This document shows, piece after piece, positions 36,519 to 48,993 of a stretch of DNA of 64,000 bases. The notes beneath the pieces were generated by a model. That model was not told the DNA's origin. It saw only the letters and a program-made list of their open reading frames with translations, and ran no database searches. Position 1 is the first letter of the stretch; each line of letters begins with the position of its first letter. The position numbers and the translations under genes were made by a program. This stretch comes from Hippophae tibetana (taxonomy: Eukaryota; Streptophyta; Magnoliopsida; Rosales; Elaeagnaceae), in NCBI GenBank assembly GCA_037013495.1, contig CM072801.1:16235501-16299500 (forward strand). Direction: 5' to 3'.

Positions 36519-38470
36519 TGATAAGTGCTCAAAAAACACTAAAATTACCATGATTTTATGCACATTAATTGATTAAAAATATATATATTTATATGTTTTA
36601 TCATATATTTATATAAATTTGTCTTTTTCGAAATCACGGATATTTTTATTGTTTTTAGGTATTTTTGCTTAAAAACGTAACTGAAAGAATCAAAGAGGAA
36701 TATTGGAAGCAATACATCACAAATATATTAATAAATAAATGGAGAAAGGTCAACAAATATGGAAAAAATGGGTCAAAAATGGAAAAATTGGACAAAATAG
36801 GTCGAAAAGGAGGAAAACGTATCGCCCAGCCACTCAGCCACGCCGCACAGCAACGCGCGCGCCAGCCTTTCCTTCTGCGCGCGTAGCATGCTCCCACCTG
36901 CGCCAAGCTGCTACCCACCTGCACCCACCAACGCCCCATTTACGCGCGCCTACGCCCAGCTGCGCGCGCCACTGCCCATTTTCGCGTGCAGCCGCCCACA
37001 CGTCATGCTGACATCATCAAATGACATCAACAATCACCACTCCACATTTTCACAATTTTTTAACATTTTTCCCCCTACTTTTTCTCTCCATCCTCACCTA
37101 TAAATACCCTGCTTCTCTTCACTTCTAAACACACCTCAAAACCATTCTTCTCTTCTCTTTTTTTTCTCTCATTTCTTAGTTTTTAAGCTTTTCTTAGTTT
37201 CTTTCTTAGTTTTTAAGCTTTTCTTAGTTTCTTTCTTAGTTTTTAGTTAAATTCTCTTAGTTTTAGAGTTCTTCTCTTTTTGAGAAGAACTAGTTATGTT
37301 TTTGTAATTTATTAGCTTTTTGATTCAATAAATGAGAGTGCAAATTCCGTTTGGAGGTTTTCCAACTACGAGAATAGCATCGAAGTTCTATAAGGATTTT
37401 ATTTTCTTTGTAGTTATTTTTTATGCTTTATTCTTACATGTTATATTTAATTTGTCTGTGATTAAATTTAACTCTGCTGGCTATTTGTAAACATGATATA
37501 ATAATAACGTTGTTATGCTTGCGAAATATTAAATAGGTGAAAATTTCTAAAATGAATTGATTTTATTTTTATTCAAGATCTTATATTAAGGATGTTAGAG
37601 AGAAATATATTATTTTTCATTACAAACTTAAATCTGAAAATTAGATTTTAAGGTTTAGTTATCCGGTCTAATTTAGAGTAGTGCTATTTTATTTGTTGGT
37701 ATAATCGCCCGGTAGTTAGAGTGAAACTCTATTTCAAAAGTTTTTATAAGAATTATTATGTGAAAATGTATTGACAACATGTTTTAAGTAGTGGTTTTAA
37801 AACTTGAAAGTTAGTACTCGAATAATTAAATTCTTATGTTTAATTTGGATACCTTGAATAAAGTTTAAACTGTCTAATCCCACCAAAGGTGGCATTTAAA
37901 TGGTTCATTTTCAATCTCTTAGAAAAAAAAATTAATTTAATTAACCAAATTAGTTATCAACCCCAACCATAGGTGTTAATTGATTTGTTTAGTTAACAAA
38001 GAATATCTAACCCCATCAAAGGTGTATTCATATAAAAAAAAGAATCAATAAAATATCAATTTATATATTTTATAACCTAGATAATATGAGCAAGCATAAT
38101 TAATTTAGTTATTATATCCATAAATACTCCACTATTATAAATGATAAAATTTGCATAAATATTTATTGAATCTGTATATATGTTTATTTTTATGATATTA
38201 GATTATATTCATTGAATCTGTATCTATGTTTATTTTTATGTTATTAGATTAGAAACACAAAAACCAAACTATTGTGACATGATGTTTAGGATTTAATTTC
38301 GTTTTTAAAAGTTTGAATAATAAATTAAAAACCACATACATTCCTTCCTTAGATGGACCTTGGGAGTATACTTATCATTTTCTACGAAATGATTCGTGCA
38401 CTTGCGAGAGTTCTATAAATATAAAACCAAAGTATTGGCAAGAATCGGCGATGTCGGTTTTCGCTCATCA
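36519..38470 (+). mobile_element. Solo LTR of the Athila-like/LARD family
   Basis: A 1952-bp segment starting TGATAAGTGCTC and ending TTTTCGCTCATCA, flanked by TTTCC on both sides (36514-36518 and 38471-38475). It is clearly homologous over its length to the LTRs at 57460 and 62892, with many differences, so it is older than that element. It contains a GC-rich block (about 36820-37000), a TATAAATA box at 37099-37106, a short tandem TTTCTTAGTTTTTAAGC repeat at 37175-37250 and an AATAAA near 37325. The proline- and arginine-rich open frames in the GC block are by-products of composition, not genes. Confidence 0.93.
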
Positions 38471-38640
38471 TTTCCTCCTTTCTGAAATAGAAATTATTCC
38501 AGTTGATTATTTTCAAATGATTTTTAATTTGGAAGATGTTGCTTCCTTTGATACCTTTTATTTACCTATGGAGGCTGGGGCCTCTGCTTCAGAAAGTTTT
38601 GTTTGGGTTGCTTGGGACTAGGTGATTATTGGTTTTGATG
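38471..38640 (+). other. Unidentified, possibly decayed coding sequence, right part
   Basis: Continues the sequence broken at 36518. The plus strand reads openly LSEIEIIPVDYFQMIF and then FDTFYLPMEAGASASES up to a stop near 38620. No family recognised. The window's longer ORF here starts inside the solo LTR and is therefore a chimera by chance. Confidence 0.3.
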
Positions 38641-38930
38641 ATGATAGGGTTTTTATAGAAGGGCTTGGAGGAGGTTCCCTTTTCTCCTTTTCTTTCTTCT
38701 TCTTACTCATTGTTAAACCTATTTTGGAGAAACTCTCTCGTTAGAAAATTTGGTAATGAATTGTTCTCTCCTCTGGGAAACTCAATATCAAAATAAAAAA
38801 TACTTAAGAAAACTTATCATTTGGCAAAAAATTGTTTTGATGCAATATTTTTAACATCTTTTAATAAAATTTATTTCACAGACTTACAATTAATTCTTAA
38901 TAAAAATCATTGATTTAAATCTGATTGAAA
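38641..38930. other. Short spacer
   Basis: No recognisable feature. Pyrimidine-rich near 38690, then AT-rich. Confidence 0.4.
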
Positions 38931-41110
38931 CTTTGAAATAGAAAGTACTATTGCTAATACTTCTTTTTTGAGAGTGGAATTATTCTTTTGACAATCATTC
39001 CAATGGCCAGAGACAAATTGAACTATTAGTTTTTTGTCTTCCTAGACTTGTTTTAATATCCTACAGTAGCAAAGTTCACTGGTATCACTTTCTACTATCT
39101 TAGGAAGTGTTGGATCTGCAAGATGTAAACATGGAATGTGTTGAACTTGTGCTTTTATTCTTTGCACGATTTTGATATGTTTTTCTGTCCATGGCTCAGA
39201 AGTTTTCTTAAGCCTATTATGTAATGGCTTTGACAATATGTTGATATTAGGAAAAAAATTAAGGACATAATTTAGGCTACCAAGAAATATTTGTAGTTGA
39301 GTTTTGTCGATGATTCTATCAGGAAACTTGGTGGTAAACTAAAGAGCTCGCTCGATTGGTCTAACTGTTCCATTAGACACATTATGTCCAAGAAACCTAA
39401 TATTGGTTTGAAAATGTGTCATTTTCTTAGCTTATAGAGCCAATCCATTTTTCTTGGTGATATGAAAGAAGGTTTTGAGATGCTTGATATGTTGTTTGAC
39501 ATATTTAGAAAAGATAAGTACATCATTGATGTACATAATACATAATTCTGAATAAAGATTGAATATGTCATTCATAATCCTTTGAAATTTAGAAGGTGCA
39601 TTTTGAGCCCAAAAGGCATGAAATTTCATTCATACTTTCCAAATGGAACAATAAATGTCATTTTATATCTATGTGTTAGCTTGATTTGAATTTTCCAGAA
39701 GCTTGACTTCATATCGAATTTTGAGAATATTGATAAAGAATGCAATTTTTGAAAAAGGTCATTTTTATTAGAAATATGGCATCTAATCCATTTTAAAGCC
39801 TTGTTAAAGGGTTTATAATTGATGACCAATCGAGATGTTCCTCGTTCGATCTCAACTGGTTTGTTGACATAGAAAGCTGCACAACTCCATGGTGATCTGA
39901 ATTTTGATATTAATTTCTTAGATAAGAGATCATTGATCTCTTTTCTACAGAATTGTTCAAAGTCAATATTCATTTGAATTGGAGTTTCTTTTGTTGGAAT
40001 ATTTTTTTCATTGAAAGATGAATCATATGGTAAGTCTTCCATATGTTCCTTTCTACTCCAAAAGGCATTGGGTAGATTAGAAAAAAATTCCTTCTCAAAA
40101 GAGTTTTGGAGCTTAGATATTTTATCTTGAATATTTGGAATTTGAGGTTCTTTCTCAACTGTATAAGATTGAACTTTGGATTTGAGATAGAAAAGGTCAT
40201 TTTATCTATGGTTAATAAGAACGGAAATCTCCTTTTGATGGATAGAATTGGCTTTAATAAGGTTAAGATTCATAGTTTTTGGTTCTTCAATGAAGTGAAA
40301 AATAAAGGTCTTTCTCTTTGATTTTGAAAGAAATCTTATCATTTTTAACAAGATATGGGGTAATAATATCCATGAACGGTGTTCCTAATATGAATGGATA
40401 GCCTATATCGGACACGATCACAAATGGAGATTTGATAAGAAATGATTTATTATGGATTTCAACTTCTATTTTACCAATGATATTCATTTTTGATTTATTG
40501 GCTGAGGTAAGCTGTTCGCCCGTTGGTTGATAAAATCGTCTGGGAATGATTGATGGTTTGATACAATTGAGATCAGTGCCTGTATCAAATAAGGCTATTG
40601 TCTTAAGCTTTGATTGGTCAGGGAACACAAGGATAATAAATATCTTGTATTTCCTGGTGGTGATTTCCCTAGGAATTTGAAGAACATTTTCAGGAATTTT
40701 TTTAATGTTCTTAAGTTCTTGGGTATTTGGTTCAAGTTTGTCATCTGACTTACTCATACTAGTTGAGGTTTTGACTCCAGTTTTGTCAAGTAGTTTAAAC
40801 TTGATGTCATATTCTTTATGTTTTTTCCTAAGCTAGTGGAGTTCTAGCTTAATGGTTTTGATTTCAGTTTTTAAGTCTTGAATTTGACTTTCTAGTTTTA
40901 ATATTTTATTCTTTTGTTCCAAAACAACAGTGAGGTTGTAATAGTTTGTGTTGGTACTTGGAAGTTTAGAAGGTTTTGATTTTGGTTGGGCTATGGCTAA
41001 GTTATTAGTCAAGTGGTCAATGTATAACTTTGTGATATAATGGTTGTTTAAATTAAGGATTTTTATTTAAAGTTGTTCATCTTCTTCCTTAGTTAATACA
41101 TTAATATTTT
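38931..41110 (-). mobile_element. Endogenous pararetrovirus fossil (Caulimoviridae), protease-RT-RNase H part
   Basis: The minus strand carries, in the right order, a coiled-coil region (about 41100-40800), a retropepsin-like protease with the DTGTD active-site motif (about 40757-40290), a reverse transcriptase (about 40040-39430) with FSKFDMKSSFW, MTFIVPFGKYE and the catalytic-loop region MYINDVLIFSKYV, and an RNase H start (about 39240-39040) with PCLHLADP. No integrase follows, which with the RT style separates it from Gypsy elements. The style is petuvirus/florendovirus-like, but the genus is not certain. Broken, with several breaks; an ancient integrated copy, not a functional virus. Confidence 0.85.
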
Positions 41111-41880
41111 TATTGAAAGTTTTGGAGTTAGTTGATGTTAACTCGTCCACATGGGGACACACCGCTAATTATTGCAAGATGTCTAAAAAACTTCATGAAT
41201 TAAACCTTGAAGAAGACACCTTAAACAAAATCTCTGCCTTAATGGTAGATGCATCATCAGGCGTGGGATTTTTTATTTTGGACTAGAAAAGCCTATCTAT
41301 AAATAGGGTTTTTAGCCCAATATTATAACTAGGCTTATGAGTCCATTGTTATTATTTTGGACCTACGAGTCCATTCTTATTATATTGGGCCTACGAGTCC
41401 ATATCTTGTATTATGGGTTAAAAGCTCATTTATTTGTAAAGGCCCAACAATCGTCTTCAGAATAGTTATTATTGTTTTCATAGAAGACGACAAAACAACA
41501 AACAGTGCCGACAAAGCACTGTTCATCAAATAGTATAAACTATTTGGAATGTCGTAATAACTACTGTTCATAACACAATAAGTCATCTCATACAGTAACT
41601 GGTGGCAGACAAGCTACTGTTCACAACACAGTAGTCAACTCCCAATAGTATCAAGTGGCAGACAAAGAATTATTCACTAAATAGTAACAACATCTATACA
41701 CAGTATATCATAAAATAGAAGCTCATTTTGCAAACAGAGGCATCGCTTATTTTACCCATTGCTTCTATATCCCAATCGCTCATACACACTCATACTCTCA
41801 ACCTCTTTGCTATTTGTTTTAATTTTGTAACCTTATTTATAATTAAGTATATGTTTTAGTTTTTTTAAAGTTTGTTTATT
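41111..41880 (+). mobile_element. Caulimovirid-like non-coding/promoter segment, opposite orientation
   Basis: On the plus strand a short open stretch (41120-41280) is followed by CTATAAATAGGG (about 41308), then GGCCCAACAATCGTCTTC, then a block rich in ACTGTTCA and GTGGCAGACAA words (41500-41670), and near 41750-41830 a pyrimidine-rich leader-like stretch. This is the kind of layout seen in pararetroviral intergenic regions, and it lies head to head with the minus-strand pol fossil. The family call rests on context and on the inverted copy at 35.9 kb. Broken, old. Confidence 0.45.
41500..41670 (+). promoter_or_regulatory. Repeated ACTGTTCA / GTGGCAGACAA motif block
   Basis: ACTGTTCA occurs at about 41519, 41571 and 41614; GTGGCAGACAA occurs at about 41601 and 41648, with AATAGTA words in between. 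Repeated short words of this sort upstream of a leader suggest an enhancer-like region of the fossil promoter. Function is not shown. Confidence 0.4.
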
Positions 41881-42077
41881 TCATTTCTATTTTAAATAAA
41901 CTTATATATTGTTTGTAATTAATATGGCTAGCTAACATTCTTAAATAAGTTAGGTTAATTAATGACGTTAAAAAAAATATATTTTTTGGTTACTTTAAAT
42001 GATTGTATTTAGTTTCATACTAGTCATACAAAATTGTAATTGAGAAAAAATTAGGGGGTTATTTGTTTTGACAAAAA

Positions 42078-42298
42078 GGCTTACCTAATGGACTTCTCAC
42101 TAATTCAGAAGAAATAGAAGATGTTGGTTATGTTAAAGAAATTGGATTTGTTTGGCTAAAAACAAAACAAAAGAATGTTTGTTATGATAACATTGTCATA
42201 ACTTATTTGAAGCTGAATAGATTCAACAACTTCACTGGTTTTAAAGCTAAGGAGTTATTGATTTTGATTACTTTGAGTGAGATTAGTGCCAATAATTA
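42078..42298 (+). pseudogene. DUF538 family gene, first surviving piece
   Basis: DUF538 proteins are small plant proteins of unclear function (the family includes Arabidopsis SVB, linked to trichome growth). The plus strand is open and reads GLPNGLLTNSEEIEDVGYV, then KEIGFVWL, FTGFKAKELLILITLSEIS and ANNYD. This matches the central family pattern GLPNGLLP..(I/V)EEVGYV.ETGFVWL...GVKAKELL.W(V/I)TLSEI. The N-terminal ~35 residues expected before GLPNGLL are missing; upstream is fossil viral DNA. The piece ends where the Copia at 42299 begins, and reading on gives a false tail to 42353. Two further pieces follow at 48936 and 54436. No in-frame stop lies within this piece. Confidence 0.8.
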
Positions 42299-45200
42299 TG
42301 ATATTAGCATAAAAATAATCTTTATTGAAAATCATTATGTAAAAATAAATTAGAAACATTCATGTTGTATTACTAAGATTCAATGATAAAATATGCAGAA
42401 ACGTGTCTGGATACCTGAGTACATAGTCATTAATTAATTCTCTAGTTGAATGGTTGATTTTTTAGATCTACACGTTTTTCTTAAATAGCTCATTTATTTT
42501 CTCTCTACTCTCTCTAGCGATGGAATATCATATAAGAAGAATAATATATGTGATATGGAGACCATAAAAACTATATATATATAGTTAATAATTGCATATC
42601 TATTTTAATTCATAATTAAAATAGACATTATCTTTAGGTCTCTACACATGAAAACCTACACTCTATTAGATATATTAAAGCTGAAACTACTTAAACCTTA
42701 GCAGATCACTTTTAAATGGACTTAGCATGATATAATAGTCTACAACACATAATTATTCACATATAAACCCAACATTGGATTAAGGATCCAACAATCTCCC
42801 ACTTGGACTATATATGTAATCTTATAATTATACGTTACTAAAATAATTGTATGAGCTCAAATTTTCTATCATTACCAATGTATCTATAACCAATCCGGTC
42901 CATCAATTATACCAACATAGGATTAAAGTGACCTTTGTTACATTTGTCATAACCCAACTCATCAATGGTCACATATATCGATACAATTGAGTGACATGGA
43001 TTATAATGTGGATATGTAACATGAAAATTTCATGTAATTTGATCTTAACATACCTATTTTTAACTGGTCGAACCTTAAACCTTAGTGAGATCCATAAACT
43101 AAAATAATTGAAAGTGTGTCTATCAAAGAAATATTTTTAAAATTATAAACTCTCACTAAAATTGAATATCCTCAAATGACATGAGCAGTATATTCATAAA
43201 ACATTTTGGGTGGCAATCCTTTAGTAAGTGAATCATTAATCATGGAGTTTGTATCGATTTGTTCTATAGACACCTATACACATTGAACTCTTTCCTTAAC
43301 AATAAATTACTTGATCTCTATATAATTTGACTTCCTTGAGCTTCTATTGTTAGTGGAATATAACACTATTGACTTATTGTCATAAAATAACTTAAGTGGT
43401 CTTTCATTACCATATATTATGCCTAGCCTTGTGACAAAATATTGAAGCCATATTTCTTGATTAGATACCTTATAACATACAGTAAATATTTCCGCCATGA
43501 TAGAAGAGGCTATAATAAGAGATTGTTTAACACTCTTCCATAAGATAGCACCCCAACTAGCATGTAGACATAACTTGACGTAGATTTCATACTATCTTGA
43601 AATCCAACAAAAATTAAGTTAATATACCATATGATCTCAAGCTAATCTGACCACTGACACATGACCATGTAGTCTTCTATTCTCTATAAGCACCATAAGA
43701 CTCATTAGTTTCCTTCCAATAGTCTATTTCTAGATTGCTTAAATATCTTCCTAACATCCCAACAATGTATGCAATATATAGACATATACATACCTAAGCA
43801 TACATAGGACTCCCTACGGCTGATGCATAAGGAATCTTATGCATTTCCTTTTCTTTAAATTCATTCTTAGGGCACTGATTGAGACTAAATTTGTCTCCCT
43901 TAACAACAAAGGTATCACCTAGTTTGCAATTATACATGTCATATCTCTTGAGAACCTTTTCGATATAGCTCTTTTATGATGATCCTAAAATACTCTTAGA
44001 GTGATCTCAAAATATTTGTATACCTAATATAAAAAAGGCATCACATAGATCTTTCATCTCAAAATTCTTAGCTAGAAATTTCTTGGTTTCATCTAATAAG
44101 CCTATATTGTTACTGGTAATAAAAATGTCATCGATATATAAAACCAAAAAAATATACTTACTTTCATAAAACTTGCGGTATATGTAATCATCGACCAAAT
44201 TCATTTCAAAATCAAACAAGATGATCGCTTGATGAAACTTGAAATTCCATTGTCGAGATGCTCACTTGGGCTCATATATGGATTTCTTAAGTTTGCAAAC
44301 CATATTCTTTGGCCTCCCAAAAAACATTTTTTGGTTGCATCATATAAATTGTCTCATCAATGTCACCATTGAGAAAAGTCATCTTTACATTCATTTGATG
44401 TAACTCAAAATTGAAATGTGCTACTAATGCCATTATAATCTTGAAAGAGTCTTTCGAAGAAACTGAAGATAAATTCTCTTTGTAATCAATGCCTTCTTTC
44501 TGTGTACAACCCCGTGTAACAAGATGAGCCCCTATATCTTTCCACACCACCTTTTGAATCCTTTCTGGTTTTAAATATCCATCTATAACCAATGGGTTAT
44601 GTATATTTTGGCAATGGGACAATATCCCACATGTCATTGTCCTTCAAGGACTTAATATCCATATCTAGGGCATCAATCCACTTTTGAGAGTTAGAACTTT
44701 CCTTAGCTTTATGGAAGTTTATCAAATTTTCTTCCATCACTCCAATATCAAATTCATATTCTAGGAGAAATACAATGTAGTCATCTGGTATTAGACTTCT
44801 CTTTTCCCTAGTGGATCTCATTAATGGCATGAGTTCTTCAGGTGGTAGAGTTTGTTCTTTGTAAACTCGAAAATCTCAAAGAATCTATCATTTTCTAACT
44901 TAAAAACTGACTTAGATAAGGGATCATCAAACTTGTACCCCCTGAGTTTTTCAGAATATCCAATAAAATGGAAAACATCACCCTTGAGTCAAGTTTATTT
45001 TTATTCAACCTATGAGGCTTTGCCTTAATTGGACATCCCTCGATATGTAAGTGCTTTAAACTAGGCTTCTTGTTTATCCAAAGTTAATAAGGGGTTTTGG
45101 CTATTGATTTAGTTGGAACCCTATTAAGGATATATGCTGTAGTTTTATGCGTTACTTCCCAGAGTGATTTTGGTAAGGTAGAATGACAAATCATATTCCT

Positions 45201-48200
45201 CACCATGTCCTTAAGTGTGATGTTTTGTCCTTCAGTAGTACCATTCATAGTGGGAAAACCTGGCATAGTATACTATTAGACAATATCGTATTCCTCTAGG
45301 AACTTAGAAAATAGTCCTGGGTGTTGTTCACCTAAACCATCCTTTTTTGTAGTACTTACCACCACAATCAGATCTGGTAATTTAGATCATTTTTTTGAGT
45401 TGGTTCTCAACATCAGTTTTATAATTTTTGAACAAATCTAATGACTATGACTTTTCATGAATGAGAAATAAATAGCAGTGACTAGAAAAATCATTTATGA
45501 ACGTTATAAAATATTGTTGATCATTCCAAGCAACTTTAGGAAATGACCTATAAATATCTGTATGTATAAGTTGTAAGACTTTTAAAGTCTTCTTGGCTTC
45601 AAATCTTATTTTATTGACTTGTTTCCCCTTTAAAAAATTAACACAAGCATTAAAATCTGTGAACTCTAAGGGGCTAAAATTTTGTCTGATACAAGTCATT
45701 CTATTTTCTCTCTGGATATATGACCTAATCTCCTATGCCATAACATAGCCAAATTTTCACTAGTCAATTTTCTTTTTATACCTTGTGTACTTAGTTGCAG
45801 AGATTCCTTAAATGAGGGAATTGTATCAATTATATAAAGATTATCGTAACCTACAAATGCATTATGACCTACCAATTTTGAATCATGAAACAAGTTAAAT
45901 TTTCCATTACAAATGAACAATTTAAAGGAGAAATAGAAATCAAATTTCATCTAAAAGATAGTATAATAAATGTTTCATTAACATCCAAATAAAATCGAGT
46001 GTTTAACAGTAGCATAAATTTTTCTATTGTCTCAAATTGAACCATCTTGTCATCACCCACATAGATGTATATTTCACCATTACTTGGCTCCCGACAACAT
46101 AGGCAACCCTATATAGACATACTAATGTGAGTTATTGCACTAGAATCTATCCATCATATGTGTCTAGGTATCAAAATTAAATTAGCCTCAAAACAAACCA
46201 AATTAAGAAGCATACTTTTCTTAGCACTCCATATGTGATAGTTGGTTCAATGCTTCTTCTTGTGCCATTCCGTTCCATAGAAGAAATAACTTGTACGTAC
46301 CAGCTCATCCGGTTTCTTTTGTTGTTTCTTTTGAGGTGTTGTATCTGCAGCTTCCTTATCCTTATTTCTTTTCCTTCCTTTGTCCTTGTACTTAAATGTT
46401 AAGGCAATGTGAGCACTCTTTGTATGATCTTGTTTCAATCTTTCCTCTTCCTAAACACAGTATGAGATGAGCTTATTTTGAAGCCAAGTCTCTTTTTGAC
46501 AATTGTAACTCACCTTAAAGTAGATAAACTGTGTTAGAAGAGATATCAAAACCAGATGTACCAGTGCATCCTTATAAAATTCTAGCTTAAATGCTCTCAA
46601 TTTGGAAGCAAGGTGAGACATTTCCATAATGTACTATCTGATTTTGCCTTTGCCTTATACCTCATTGAAATTAGACTTATCAAAAGCATACCTATTTCAA
46701 TCTTTTCATTCTTGACAAGTCTTTTTTCAATATCCGCAAGAAAATCGTTAGTAGTAGTTATCTTTTCAAACATTGTGCCTTTGAATGCATCCAAAATGGT
46801 CTTTTTATGATCATCATACATATGCGATTGATCTCTACCACCTTTTCTTTTCCTTCTTTTCATCAGAAGTACCCTTATTTGTAAGAGGTGTAGAAGAATT
46901 AGTCCTTATCGCAAGGTTCATATCCATGACTCTGAGAACTATCAACAGATTCCATTACCATGAATTAAAGTTGGAGCCATTTAGCATAAGAATAGAGTTG
47001 GTGTTGGTAGTAATATTAGCAGGCTCTCTCATATTGAGAAATTCTGTCTAGTGGCATTCGATCACAGAATCCATTGATAGCTACATAAATGACTAGAATT
47101 TCTTTTTCAATTGGAAGTGGTGCATATTGTGGTTGTTTCGGTACCATAGCATTGAGCAAGAAAGACCCTATCTTCAAAGAAAATTCCGACTATATAGGAA
47201 GCCATATTTTGATCCATTTTTGGATAAGATCTCTGATTATTCATAACTGAATGCAGAAAATAATAAGTAAACAAAACAAGTTCACATAAATCTCAAAACC
47301 AAAATACTAAATTCAAACAAAAATAAATCCCATATCAAGATACCGAATACTTAATTAGTATTTTGTCGTTGAACAACAATATTATTATCAAACACTAACA
47401 ATAAGAATATGTTGAATAATAAATCTTCTTTTAAACCAAATTTTATTAAGATGTAAAAATCGAATCATCATCATGTGTTTATTACCACAAGTGTATATAC
47501 AATTATGTTAAATATTAATCTTCTTTTAGACCAATCAATATTCACATAATTTACCTACACATAATTATTTATATTTTAAAATAAATTAACTTTCTTTAAA
47601 TCAATAAAATATTTATGGGCTTTTAAAAAAATAATTAATTTTTGGCTTTAATTAAATATATTATGTTATAATAAAAAAAACCTTAAAAAAAGTTTGTGTT
47701 TTTTTTCTCTTTTTCTTTTTTAAATTATACATCAATCAAAAACTTAATTATATCATAAAGAAAACTCTAATTATAGTATCAAAATAAGCCTTAATTATAA
47801 CAAATTGATAAACAAAACAGCGAATGATGGCATTATTTTTTAGCTTTAAAAACTTTTTATCGGCCTTCTTTTTTCTTTTTCTTTTTAAATTATACAATAA
47901 TCAAAAATTTAATTATAACTTAAAGAAAACTCTAATTATAATCCCAAACGAAACCTTAATTATAACAAATTGATAAAGAAAACAGCGTCTCTACTGAATT
48001 TCTACGCCAGTATCAGGGCTTTGAATAAAGCCACTTTTTTTCATTTGTCATTAATCAAACTATTGTTATTATCATCATCAAACATTTTTGTCTCCACTCC
48101 TAATCACAATTTATAAAGTCCAAATTCTATACAGCTTTTTTAATCATATAATAATAATTTTTTTTAAACAAATCTGAATCCATTTCTATTTGTAAACAGC

Positions 48201-48935
48201 ATCAAAAATAGCTTTGTGTTAAGATTTATTAGATCCAGGGAAGATTTTCATATCAAATCTAAAATCAAATAATCACAATTATAAAATATTGTTGGATTTA
48301 AATCCATAATTTTAAAAGAAAACAACAATTGATCTTAAATTCTTAAATCTCATAATACTAAAATCAAAATCATCATATTTAAAAATATTAAAATTATTAT
48401 AAATCATAAATAAATTATATTTGTAATGATTCAACTCGAAGAGACATACTACTTGTTATAATAAAAATAACCTTTGGTGAAACATTACCTAAAAATAACA
48501 ATATTTTATGTTGTATTATCAAGATTCATATATAAAATATGTGAAATCATACTTGAATTCATAACTATTAAATAATTATGTAATTGAATAGTTAATCTTT
48601 CAGATCTACGTGTTTTATTTAGAGAACTCATTAGTTTTCTCTTTTGGTAGCTCTTTCTAATAATATGATATATGGTAAGAAGAATAATACACATGATCTA
48701 GAGACTATAATCACTATATATATATATATAGTTAATAAGTGTATATCTATTATAGTCCATCATTAAAATAAATATTATTTTTAAGTCTCTATATGTTAAA
48801 GGTCTCGCAATCTGTTAGATACATTAAAATTCAAACTATTTAAATTTTAATAGATCACTTTTAAATGAACTTAATTTATACGATAGTTTATAATATATAA
48901 TTATTGAACTTCAACGTTGAATTAAGGATATAACT
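42299..48935 (-). mobile_element. Ty1/Copia element with both LTRs, inserted in the DUF538 gene
   Basis: LTRs at about 42299-42793 (3' on the minus strand) and 48454-48935 (5'), strongly diverged from each other, so this is an old insertion. A polypurine tract (CCAAGTGGGAGATTG read on the minus strand) lies at 42794-42808. Minus-strand internal parts in the order gag, protease/GAG-pre-integrase, integrase, RT, RNase H: gag about 47245-46250 including a knuckle-like FYGTEWHKKKH; LWHRRLGHIS near 45710; LQLIHTDIYRSFPK near 45560; GTTEGQNITLKDMVRN near 45220; LDMDIKSLKDNDMWDIVP near 44620; YIFLVLYIDDIFITSNN near 44120; and an RNase H end near 43400. Structurally complete in outline but broken, with many breaks. 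No clear target duplication. Confidence 0.88.
47700..47987. repeat. Tandem duplication in the Copia leader region
   Basis: A unit from TTTTTTCTCTTTTTC through AAATTGATAAASAAAACAGCG occurs twice (about 47700-47822 and 47868-47987; offset about 166), with moderate divergence. It lies between the 5' LTR and gag of the minus-strand Copia. Confidence 0.75.
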
Positions 48936-48993
48936 TCTCTTCTTCTACTTTCATTACCTTCGTGACTCTCGGAGGTTTTTCAAAATCTTTTTC
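48936..48993 (+). pseudogene. DUF538 family gene, second surviving piece
   Basis: Between the two Copia elements the plus strand reads openly SSSTFITFVTLGGFSKSF, which corresponds to the conserved DUF538 stretch (..ITFKTPGGLSRSFP..) near the C-terminus. The frame continues into the third piece across the target duplication of the second Copia. It ends with TTTTC at 48989-48993, the left target copy. Confidence 0.75.

Noticed and set aside
36655-37103. Overlapping Arg/Pro/Ala-rich open frames on both strands
   Set aside because: They lie in the GC-rich block of a solo LTR, and equivalents occur in the other LTR copies at 57.6-57.9 and 63.0-63.3 kb with different frames. Composition artefact.
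38313-38621. 102-aa open frame with DYFQMIFNLEDVASFD
   Set aside because: It crosses the solo LTR border at 38470, so it cannot be a native gene in this form; only the right part is kept as unidentified sequence.
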